Below, one piece after another: positions 56,727 to 64,000 of a stretch of 64,000 nt of DNA. The notes under the pieces are model-generated. The model was not told the origin of the DNA. It did not search any database and was given only the letters and a program-made list of their open reading frames with translations. Origin of the DNA: Pilasporangium apinafurcum (Eukaryota; Oomycota; Peronosporomycetes; Pythiales; Pythiaceae). How positions within the stretch are numbered: position 1 is the stretch's first letter; each line of letters starts with the position of its first letter. The position numbers and the translations under genes were made by a program. Location: NCBI GenBank assembly GCA_001600495.1, contig BCKE01000009.1, positions 550,762-614,761 on the forward strand, given 5' to 3'.

Positions 56727-57582
56727 GTGGAAAAAATCCTTATAAACTACCTGCATGAGTTTCTTGTTCACTGGAAATGCCCGCGATATTCTGATTTTTT
56801 GATTGTGTTTATGTTTGGTGAGTGAATAGTAACGAAAAAAGTGAGATTACCAATTCAAATTAATGCGTTTTGGGGTATTGTAGCCATCGTTAATGAGTTC
56901 ACTTTCCTCACTCTATGTGCTTTACAGCCATTTTTGTGTCATTTTCATTATCGATCCAAGCTCCCACCCGAATCAACAATGCTTTCCATTATACTGTTAC
57001 CTTTTTACTGCGCGTGCTTCATCACTTGGAACTTACTGATGTGGATGCAACGCAATATACAAAGCTACCAGGAACGGCACCGCAAAACTACGAATTAGGA
57101 GGGAAGCATGAGGTCCAAATGTATGTGCAAACAGAATTCGAGATTCCCTTCCTCATCCACTCGAATCTGTCTCATATCCCTCCCTCCCTCGTCGACATAC
57201 TTCGCAGTATAAGTGACAGGTCTCATTGAGCGTCAATCATTGGCCACCAATCGTTTCCAATCCAACAACCGACGCAGCCGCGGCTCTGCTCTTCCTCAAG
57301 AGATGAAGCTCCCCATACTTACCTTCAACTTCAAGCACAAAACATCCGGATCACAAGTTTTGGTGCGTTCATTGCAGTTCGAACAAAAATGTCCTTCACT
57401 GTACTATACTCTCTTAACTATCAGCACTAAGATATTTTGTGTTTGTTCAATCTGCCAATCCTACCCACTCATCTGTCCACTACGGTACTTGTCCATCTTT
57501 CTTGTCTGTCTCTTGGTTCAGTGACGTCGAGGGTGTGGTGGCGAGCAGCTACAGATTTGCACTTATCCCACATTTTACTTCT
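56727..57582. promoter_or_regulatory. Upstream region of the L-asparaginase gene
   Basis: About 860 bp between two plus-strand genes. ATTGG at 57239-57243 and CCAAT at 57247-57251 and 57257-57261 cluster about 320-345 bp upstream of the asparaginase ATG. The asparaginase frame is open for 48 codons upstream of that ATG, but nothing there resembles the family. An intron in the 5' UTR (acceptor TTGGTTCAG near 57522) is possible. Confidence 0.4.
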
Positions 57583-58980
57583 ATGTCGAAGGACAAGAAG
57601 AACGCAACGAAGCAACCTCTACAACACAACCAACAGACATCCATGGACTCACTTACGCTCTCAGAAGCCAAAGGCTCCTCCTCTATGGTGCAAACAAACC
57701 CCAGCAACGGTGGCACAACCCCCACAGCTCGCTCGATCTCCAGCGCTGCACTCGTCAACAACGCTGCACGCGTCGATTCGCTGCCTGTGTCCTACACATC
57801 ATCTACTCCACTGTCACCGCCAGCACCTTGTATCACCAGCATCACTGCCACGGGCACCATGACCCCGAAAACACGCCCGCATTGTCTCATCATCTACACT
57901 GGTGGCACCTTTGGCATGGTACCAGATGAAGACGGCGTGTTGCACCCTAGCAGTGGATTTTTGGAGAAAAAAGTCCGTGAATTGGACGAATTCCAGTTCG
58001 ACAACATGCCACTTGTGACGGTGAGCGAATGGGACGATCCGATTGATTCGTCTGATATGTCCCCGAGTGATTGGATGCGGATTGCGCAGGAAATTGAGCA
58101 GCAATACTGGGATTACGATGGGTTTGTGGTGCTTCAAGGCACTGATACAATGGCATACACGGCGTCGGCGCTGTCATTCATGCTTGAGTATCTGGGGAAA
58201 CCGGTTGTGATATCTGGCGCAATGATCCCATTGCATTTCCCGCACAGCGACGCCCGACGAAACCTCATTATGTCGGTCATGTGCGCGGCCAACTTGGCGA
58301 TTCCCGAGGTTTGCATTTACTCAAACGACAAGCTGCTGCGTGGCAACCGCACGACTAAGATCGCCAACATGTCGGTAGATGCGTTCCACTCGCCAAATTT
58401 CCCACCATTGGCGTCTACGGGAGTAGAAACGACTGTCGACCAGGCATTGATCCTGCCATACCCGCGCAGAAGATTCAGCGTCTTTACGGACCTGTCGACA
58501 AACATTTGCGTATTTCATTTGGTGCCAGGCTTTGATGATGAATGCATTGAAGCCTATATCAATCGACACAACGAATCGCCTTCTAATAAGGGTCATAAGG
58601 CCGTTGTGTTTGCGTTGTACGGCACAGGCAATGCCCCTTTACGTAAGAATGGCTTCTTGCGACTCATTCAAATGGCGATCGATTCGGATATCCCCGTGAC
58701 GATCACCACCCAGTGTGTCCAGGGGCGTACGCAATTGGATACATACGCGACCGGTGTAAAGCTCTTGGAAATGGGTGTCATCACATCGCTTGACATGACC
58801 ATCGAAGCGTGTGTGGCGAAATTAGCATATTTGATGGGCAAAGGCTTCCGCGGCGTAGAGCTCAAAGCGAAAATGGAAATGGATTTGCGCGGCGAACTTT
58901 CGGTGGTCGATTATGGTGAAGAGCTTAATCGAACGCGACAGTACCATAAGATGGTGGTCAAGAACTTTGCCTCGCATTGA
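57583..58980 (+). CDS. L-asparaginase (type I/II N-terminal nucleophile-Thr fold)
   Basis: A single exon of 465 aa, hydrolysing L-asparagine to aspartate and ammonia. A Ser/Thr/Gln-rich N-terminal tail of about 95 residues precedes the catalytic domain. The first threonine motif is IIYTGGTFGM (106-109), the substrate-binding DSSDM at 155-159, and the second threonine motif QGTDTMAYTAS (185-189; usually HGTDT). The segment ISGAMIPLHFPHSDARRNL and the C-terminal TIEACVAKLAYLMGKG carrying the catalytic-triad Lys region are present. The C-terminus lacks ankyrin repeats, and no signal peptide is seen, so the enzyme is probably cytosolic. The start was chosen at MSKDKKNATK because upstream codons are not conserved-looking. 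The gene ends convergently with the PX-RING gene 248 bp away. Confidence 0.94.
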   Translation: MSKDKKNATKQPLQHNQQTSMDSLTLSEAKGSSSMVQTNPSNGGTTPTARSISSAALVNNAARVDSLPVSYTSSTPLSPPAPCITSITATGTMTPKTRPHCLIIYTGGTFGMVPDEDGVLHPSSGFLEKKVRELDEFQFDNMPLVTVSEWDDPIDSSDMSPSDWMRIAQEIEQQYWDYDGFVVLQGTDTMAYTASALSFMLEYLGKPVVISGAMIPLHFPHSDARRNLIMSVMCAANLAIPEVCIYSNDKLLRGNRTTKIANMSVDAFHSPNFPPLASTGVETTVDQALILPYPRRRFSVFTDLSTNICVFHLVPGFDDECIEAYINRHNESPSNKGHKAVVFALYGTGNAPLRKNGFLRLIQMAIDSDIPVTITTQCVQGRTQLDTYATGVKLLEMGVITSLDMTIEACVAKLAYLMGKGFRGVELKAKMEMDLRGELSVVDYGEELNRTRQYHKMVVKNFASH

Positions 58981-59228
58981 AACAAATAAGAAAAAAACAA
59001 ACAGCATAGAATTGTCGTTTGCATAGAAGTTAGAGATGGGAAGAAAAAGCCTCAATTGAAAATACGAAGACTGTGTGTCCAGTGAGAAATATCACAACGA
59101 AAAAAAGCATTGGAGCCGATGCGATATATCAAAAGTAACGAATAAATACCTTGGGTTGTATTCCAATTGCAGTATCTTGCTTATACAGCCTCTTCAGCCC
59201 CGCAAGATGGATGGTGTGACTTCTTACT

Positions 59229-60125
59229 CTAGGAAGATCTTTGTGTAGCTCCACATGTGGGGCATTGCATACATTCATTGAGTCTACTGATGATACATTC
59301 GTCATGGAACTGATGACCACAACTGAGTTTCAAAAGTGCGCATTTGCTGGCATGTTCGTTTTCTTCCAAATCGTCAAACGTGGGTGTCAGCAAATCCTCA
59401 CCCGCAATCGGGCTACAGAGTCCACATGGATGCAACAGCAGCTCTAATGTGATCTCGTCTTCTTGGGTAAATACACTAGGTGTACTCGCAAATATTACTG
59501 GCCCAAGTGTGGCACTATTTGTGCGTCTTTTGTTGCTATTACGGTTTTCCCATCGATACTCATCGTCCAAAGGAAGAGCAGCAGTGAAAAACTGGATAAA
59601 CTCCATCGCCACGGCGTCAATCAGGATCGAACAACTGAAATTTCTGCGCTGCAGTAGCGCGCTGTGCAATGTTGTGATCCAAATTTGCAGTGCTCGACAT
59701 CGCTGGTGGATCACAAACCCTGCTCTGGACGAGTAAAAGAAAATTTCTTTCGGGAACTGACATTTTAGGAACGAAAACAGCCACGGACATTCGGCCTTGC
59801 AGAAATGACCGCGCTTGAGCACCTGCAGCAGCTTCTTGTGAAATGTTCGATACTCTCGATATGACCGGCTGACGACCCAGGAACTAAACCCATTGCTTTC
59901 CACATCGGATTCGCGATTGGCGATAATGATTTCTAAATCATATTGCACTGATTTGGCCTTGGTGTGCGCCTTAGACGCTGCCATATCAAAGATAAATTGT
60001 CGTAAATACTGTGAGGTCGCTGGGATAGGACATGTGGCTGTGGTAGAACTATCGTTGTGAAGATTCGTAACGCGTGTGGATCGGAGCACTGGAAGCCGCT
60101 CGCGGCGGTGGTGTGGCGTTGTCAT
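59229..60125 (-). CDS. PX domain + RING-H2 finger protein
   Basis: A single-exon gene of 298 aa. Residues about 50-190 form a PX (phox) domain: VQYDLEIIIANRESD, then WVVSRSYREYRTFHKKLL (R-x-Y-x-x-F motif) and FPKEIFFYSSRAGFVIHQRCRALQIWITTL. PX domains bind phosphoinositides, mostly PI3P. The C-terminus is a RING finger: CGLC ... C-ALLKLSCGHQFHDECIISRL ... CMQCPTC, with the C-x2-C, C-x-H-x2-H/C and C-x2-C ligands complete. Together these suggest an endosome-associated E3 ubiquitin ligase; this combination is frequent in oomycetes. The ATG at 60125 is the first Met; the frame is open a little further upstream without an ATG. Confidence 0.88.
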   Translation of the reverse strand: MTTPHHRRERLPVLRSTRVTNLHNDSSTTATCPIPATSQYLRQFIFDMAASKAHTKAKSVQYDLEIIIANRESDVESNGFSSWVVSRSYREYRTFHKKLLQVLKRGHFCKAECPWLFSFLKCQFPKEIFFYSSRAGFVIHQRCRALQIWITTLHSALLQRRNFSCSILIDAVAMEFIQFFTAALPLDDEYRWENRNSNKRRTNSATLGPVIFASTPSVFTQEDEITLELLLHPCGLCSPIAGEDLLTPTFDDLEENEHASKCALLKLSCGHQFHDECIISRLNECMQCPTCGATQRSS

Positions 60126-60724
60126 GAGGGGATTCGTAGTAGAATAGAGGAATCTATGCAATCAGCCTCCTCTTCTTCTCTTCCACATCTGCTGGTCTTG
60201 TGAGTGATTAGTGACTGGAGAAAGAAGCGAATGAGGATGGGACAGCAGCGTTCCAAATCTTCGTCAACGCATTCATTGTGCATCATCTCTTTCCCCTTGT
60301 GAGACGGCTTTTCCCTCCGAAAAAAATTCATCAGCAGTGCGTAATCCGTTAAAGTTAATACTATTAGTTGTTTTTATTACACACTATTATATTTACTGCC
60401 TTGTGTATATGTATTTCATATTGAGTCAAATTATTGCATATAGAATAGAATTAGGGTATCCCACTATACCCACTGGGAACCCATACCGAGAGAAGCTACA
60501 ATCACATCATGCCAGAGCGATATAATCAATATTATAGAGATTCACCAGTGATTTATCAAGCCATGATCACTTTGGTGTCCACTTATACAGACACAAGAGG
60601 TTCAAAACACAACTTTCCTCACCCCGAAATACCGTAATTACTGTTTTAAAAAATCTTGAATGGATACTTAATTGAAACTCGCAATGGCATGATGATTATT
60701 CATCAGTAGCAATAAGAAGGGACT
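60126..60724. other. Divergent spacer PX-RING / small acidic protein
   Basis: About 600 bp with AT-rich sequence. No gene and no paired CCAAT are seen. Confidence 0.45.
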
Positions 60725-61261
60725 ATGTCGGGGCTCTTGTGCGATTACTCTGATTCCTCTGCCGACGAGGAAGAAGAAGCAAGCAGAGAAGCGTCATCAG
60801 TGGTGTCTACGGCAACAACAACGGTGTTACCATCGGCGGAGGACCTTTTCGCTTCGGATACGACCAGCGTCAGAGTCAACCAACCGTCGACGACCACAAG
60901 CTATGCGACAAAACGCACCTTTGCAGCACATGGTATTAGCAGTAGTAATGACAGCAGTAATCACACAGAACCAGCCAAGCGATTAAAGACAAATGCATCG
61001 ATAGCTTCTGGAATAAGTAGACAGCAAGTACAGAATCCTGTACCGAAGATGTCGCAGCATTTTGCGCCACCACAACTGAAGCGACCGAATGTGTCGACAG
61101 AAGATCGGGGGTAAGTGAGGCAACCGATTTTTAATAAGTCAAACAAGTGTAAATGAGTGATTTTGTATGGATATTATGGTCTAGAGCCTGGAACTCGCAG
61201 AAGACCATTGCGCTGCAGCAACGTGCCAAGGCAAAAGCGGCTTCATCTGCAAACTCATAAA
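60725..61261 (+). CDS. Small Ser/Asp/Glu-rich nuclear-type protein, unknown function
   Basis: Two exons (60725-61110, 61186-61261) encode 153 aa. It begins MSGLLCDYSDSSADEEEE, a possible casein-kinase 2 substrate, then is Ser/Thr-rich with a basic AKRLKT patch. The conserved-looking C-terminus is HFAPPQLKRPNVSTEDRG followed across the intron by AWNSQKTIALQQRAKAKA. The junction restores the frame and gives a sensible helix, which supports the model. I do not recognise the family; the PPQL-RPNV-TED motif looks conserved enough to search with. Confidence 0.7.
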
Positions 61262-61532
61262 ACATAATCAGATTTTTCTGCAGATGCAATGGAAGCCGAT
61301 GAAATCGACATTTGAAAACGGAAACAATGTTGCAACAATCAAATATGAATGAATGGCAAACAAATAGATTTAGACCAAAAGAGAATGTGAAGAATAGAAG
61401 AGATTTGACATTCTTGCTGACAAAGTGATCATTCAGTGATAAATATGATGAATGCATGGGTACCCTACCATGGCACCGCACGACTACCGAGTACAATGTG
61501 GGGTTTTGAGGTCGCAATGGGAGATCGACATA

Positions 61533-61986
61533 TTAAAATAACGGTGACGCGTACGCGGCCATGGGATCTATTTGAACTTTGGCCGCTGCAGTGCTGGCGG
61601 CGACTCGATTCCTCGACTCCTTCATACTTGCCAGTCGTGCATCAATGAGCTCCAATTTCTTTTGCAGTTTTTCCACACGCCCGGGAAAATTCCGCAATCG
61701 ATCGGCATATTCGATCAGTGAGTGTCCTTCGGCCTGCTCAGCTTCTTTCAGACCTACAGACAGATGTAAACACAATCAGTTTGTTAAATCTAAATTTCTC
61801 ACCCCATTCCAATGGATGCTTATTTGTTTTACTACCTGCGATCAGCTGTTCAACTGTTTCCTGCAGTTGTTCTTGTGCGGCCAGCAGTACCGAGACATAG
61901 TTGTGACACTTCTCCACTTTTGGCCAGAGCGTCACATACATACCCTTGGCGAAGGAGGCGTCATCCATTGTTGTTTTCTCGTTCAT
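61533..61986 (-). CDS. Small coiled-coil protein, SNAPIN/BLOC-1-like
   Basis: Two exons read on minus (61986-61836 and 61753-61533) encode 123 aa. It is almost entirely helical: VEKCHNYVSVLLAAQEQLQE and, after the intron, LKEAEQAEGHSLIEYADRLR and RVEKLQKKLELIDARLASMK, ending QIDPMAAYASPLF. Length and heptad pattern fit SNAPIN or another BLOC-1/BORC subunit, which act on lysosome-related organelles, but the match is weak. The frame stays open upstream to 62208 without an ATG. A further possible 5' exon ATGGATCCGAGTCGC at 62266-62278 with a GTGAGT donor at about 62208 is not included. Confidence 0.6.
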
Positions 61987-63010
61987 CTTGTTTAGTGTGC
62001 TTCCGATTTTCAGAGAATAGTTTAATCGAATCTTCTTGTGGTGCTTTAAGATAAGCTGGATGCGATTGAATGGGTATGCGGAGGATATAGGAGCTTGCTT
62101 GTCTCCACAGACACCGAGCACGGATGAAGAGGGGAGGGAAATGCGTGAAGCGATGACTATGGTGCCGGGTACGTCTTTCTTTCGTCCCGATCTGCGCCCA
62201 CCACTCACGTGCTTGAACGATGATGTTTTGGTCGCGAATTACCAATCTTAAAGACATAAAAACGCGACTCGGATCCATAAATAACTGTATTTTATTTCGT
62301 TTTTAGTAAAAAAAGACTAAAGTAACTGTTTGTGAAGGCCGATTTAACAAAGGAGAATCAGGTTGTCTGTATTTTGTTGTATCCGTTTGGCTAATGGAGG
62401 AATCTGGCGCATGATTCGAATGCTATGCTTCCCCCACTTACGTGAGTCGTGAATGAGTGGCACAGTTTGTTATACATCCATTCATTACGTTTATTTGTCC
62501 TGAGCAAGCGTTTATGTCTTAATACATAATAGTGTATCCAGTGTTTGCTGACGACAGCAAGTCACACAGATGGAAATCCGTGCCAGGACTATGATGGCTG
62601 GAAAGTCTCAGTGTGGACGACCACATCAAACTGCTTTTTTTCTCTACAAAAGTTTTCAATTTCCTCTCTTGGATCTGCTGCTATCATCTCATTTCGTGCG
62701 CCACAAAAACAATACGTGTTGTATCTGTAAAACATCCGTAAATGAGTCTGTTTGCACTCTCGAATGAATAAACACATGGCACCAAACAAATTACGCATGA
62801 TCAGTCTCTTGAGTGCTGCGCTCATCAACTTAAGTGAACAAGCAACAACCATTTGCGGTAATTGAAAACATATCGAGGTAACAAAACCTCACTCGCGCTA
62901 CCGTTTGGCGACGTCATTTGCACAATCTGTTCAGTTATCAACACAATAACGTTCGTGCCAGCAATGCTTTGATGCGACCTCCAATAAGTATTCGATCATC
63001 AGTGATCAAA
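61987..63010. other. Spacer before the acidic partial gene
   Basis: About 1 kb. A short frame starting MDPSRVFMSLRLVIRDQNII (62278 downward, minus) followed by a GTGAGT donor could be a 5' exon of the coiled-coil gene or a separate small gene, but I could not complete it. Otherwise no gene is seen. Confidence 0.4.
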
Positions 63011-64000
63011 TCATTCCGAATAGCCATCTTCATCATCATTGGTCACTCCCAGATATTCTACTTCGTCCTCCTCGCTACCGCTATCGACGTTCCAGTCGCG
63101 TCTGTCCGGTTCCTGATCATTTACATCATCGTCTTCTTTATCTCCATCAAAATCTCCGTCTCCATAGTCGTACACTTGTGCCTCCTCATCTTCATTATCA
63201 CGATCGTACATCTCTTCTTCATCTTCTTGGTAGGCGTTTGCATTCTCGTTTTCCTGTTCATCATTATCTCCATCGCTTTCTTCGTCAAGTAGCACATAGT
63301 CTACTCGACGAGCTCGCTTTCGTGGTCGAATTTCCTCTTCTTCATTCGATGATAAAGCTTGTCCAGCCCCAGTCTGATTGTTTGATCTACTATCTTCCTC
63401 CCAATCCTCTCGTTGAATTTTCGCTGTTGATCGCTGGTGTTGTTCACCCTCATTATCCTCATCGCTGTCGCTTTCATTTCGATCTGTGTCACTTGCTTGA
63501 TCTAACTGAGTTTCGTTTGTCTCCTCGTCACCGTTCTGCAGATTGTCAGCATTCCTCTCTTCTCTATCTTCGTCTTCGTCTTCATTATCGCTGTCTAAAA
63601 TATGAGCGGCATTCATCCGCCTTCGACTTCTCACTTCATGATGTTCAGCTTCTTCCTCTTCGTCATCTTCACTCTCTTCATTGTGCTCCGCTTCATCTTC
63701 CTCGTCGTCGTTTTCATTGTCGTATTCGACTCTATTCTCAATGTTTTCATCCTCTTCTTGTTCCGCTCTTTCGTGCCGCCTCCGTCTTCGCGCTCGTCTT
63801 GCTTGTTGACGCCGTGCTAGCCGTTCATCACGTTCCTCATCGTCGCTGGCAAATTCCCATTCCCCTTCATCATCCTCATCTTCGGCGCCAGAAAATTGAC
63901 CAATTACTTCATCATCGTTCACGATAAACGAATCGTTTGAGTCGCTTCCATTTGTGTCTTCATCATCATCGTCGTCGCTTTCGTTACGACGCTGACGACG
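63011..64000 (-). CDS. Very acidic protein, 3' part only (runs off the window)
   Basis: The last 329 codons of a minus-strand gene whose 5' part lies beyond 64000. The sequence is dominated by Asp/Glu/Asn/Ser with short basic islands (RLARRQQARRARRRRRHERA; RPRKRARRVDYVLL) resembling nuclear localisation signals. It begins in the window with RRQRRNESDDDDDEDTNG followed by SFIVNDDEVIG and ends VEYLGVTNDDEDGYSE. No domain is seen; acidic tails like this occur in chromatin and ribosome-biogenesis factors, but the identity depends on the missing part. Because acidic codons dominate, the opposite strand is also open for 249 codons; that frame is an artefact. Confidence 0.75.
   Translation of the reverse strand, partial: RRQRRNESDDDDDEDTNGSDSNDSFIVNDDEVIGQFSGAEDEDDEGEWEFASDDEERDERLARRQQARRARRRRRHERAEQEEDENIENRVEYDNENDDEEDEAEHNEESEDDEEEEAEHHEVRSRRRMNAAHILDSDNEDEDEDREERNADNLQNGDEETNETQLDQASDTDRNESDSDEDNEGEQHQRSTAKIQREDWEEDSRSNNQTGAGQALSSNEEEEIRPRKRARRVDYVLLDEESDGDNDEQENENANAYQEDEEEMYDRDNEDEEAQVYDYGDGDFDGDKEDDDVNDQEPDRRDWNVDSGSEEDEVEYLGVTNDDEDGYSE

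Noticed and set aside
63178-63927. 249-codon plus-strand frame rich in His/Leu/Arg
   Set aside because: It is the mirror of the acidic minus-strand gene; GAA/GAT codons leave the opposite strand free of stops. No domain and no splice support.

Overview
The window is nuclear DNA of a eukaryote with compact genes: about two dozen protein genes on both strands, short GT-AG introns (mostly 62-91 nt), gaps of 0.2-2.7 kb, and no operons, ribosome-binding sites or CRISPR. The gene content points to an oomycete or a close stramenopile relative. There is a secreted CBM1+PAN/Apple repeat protein of the CBEL type, FYVE proteins with unusual partners, a PX-RING protein, single-repeat SHAQKY Myb proteins, and at least one TCATTCT-type initiator. 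AT-rich spacers would fit a moderate-GC genus such as Albugo, but the genus is inference. I reconstructed exons by hand from splice signals, reading frame and family similarity; every multi-exon model given here closes in frame.

Layout. 1-7 kb: two tandem Myb-SHAQKY paralogues, then splicing factor PRP17/CDC40 (minus). 7-9.6 kb: the first copy of a 328-bp dispersed repeat and an amino-acid transporter. 9.8-17.7 kb, all minus: PCNA, a ten-exon UFD1-type protein with zinc fingers, D-3-phosphoglycerate dehydrogenase, an aldo-keto reductase. 18-23.5 kb: an M24-fold protein lacking several metal ligands (plus), a secreted CBM1/PAN protein (minus), a TMTC-like membrane protein (plus). 23.6-31 kb: a conserved basic protein, CCDC124, mitochondrial RNA polymerase, a thioredoxin-fold protein. 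31-33.7 kb is gene-poor and holds a diverged repeat copy. 33.7-48.5 kb: three large signalling genes (two-cyclase/STAND ATPase/FYVE/PH; EF-hand/RCC1/discoidin; RGS-like/DENN), interrupted by ribosomal protein eL43 and the second identical repeat copy. 48.5-61.3 kb: a membrane protein with an ambiguous splice site, a START/FYVE/GAF-like protein, cytosolic-type L-asparaginase, PX-RING, a small acidic nuclear-type protein. 61.5-64 kb: a SNAPIN/BLOC-like coiled-coil protein and the 3' part of a very acidic protein running off the window.

The genes do not form one pathway: housekeeping genes (replication, splicing, ribosome, mitochondrial transcription, serine and asparagine metabolism) alternate with multidomain signalling genes. 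The best candidates for something undescribed are the FYVE finger placed inside the ATPase module of a soluble-adenylate-cyclase-like protein, the 100 percent identical inverted 328-bp repeat with conserved hydrophobic ORFs, the CCAAT pairs repeatedly spaced 30-32 bp apart, and the two overlapping donors near 50.49 kb that decide between a short soluble protein and an 855-residue membrane protein.
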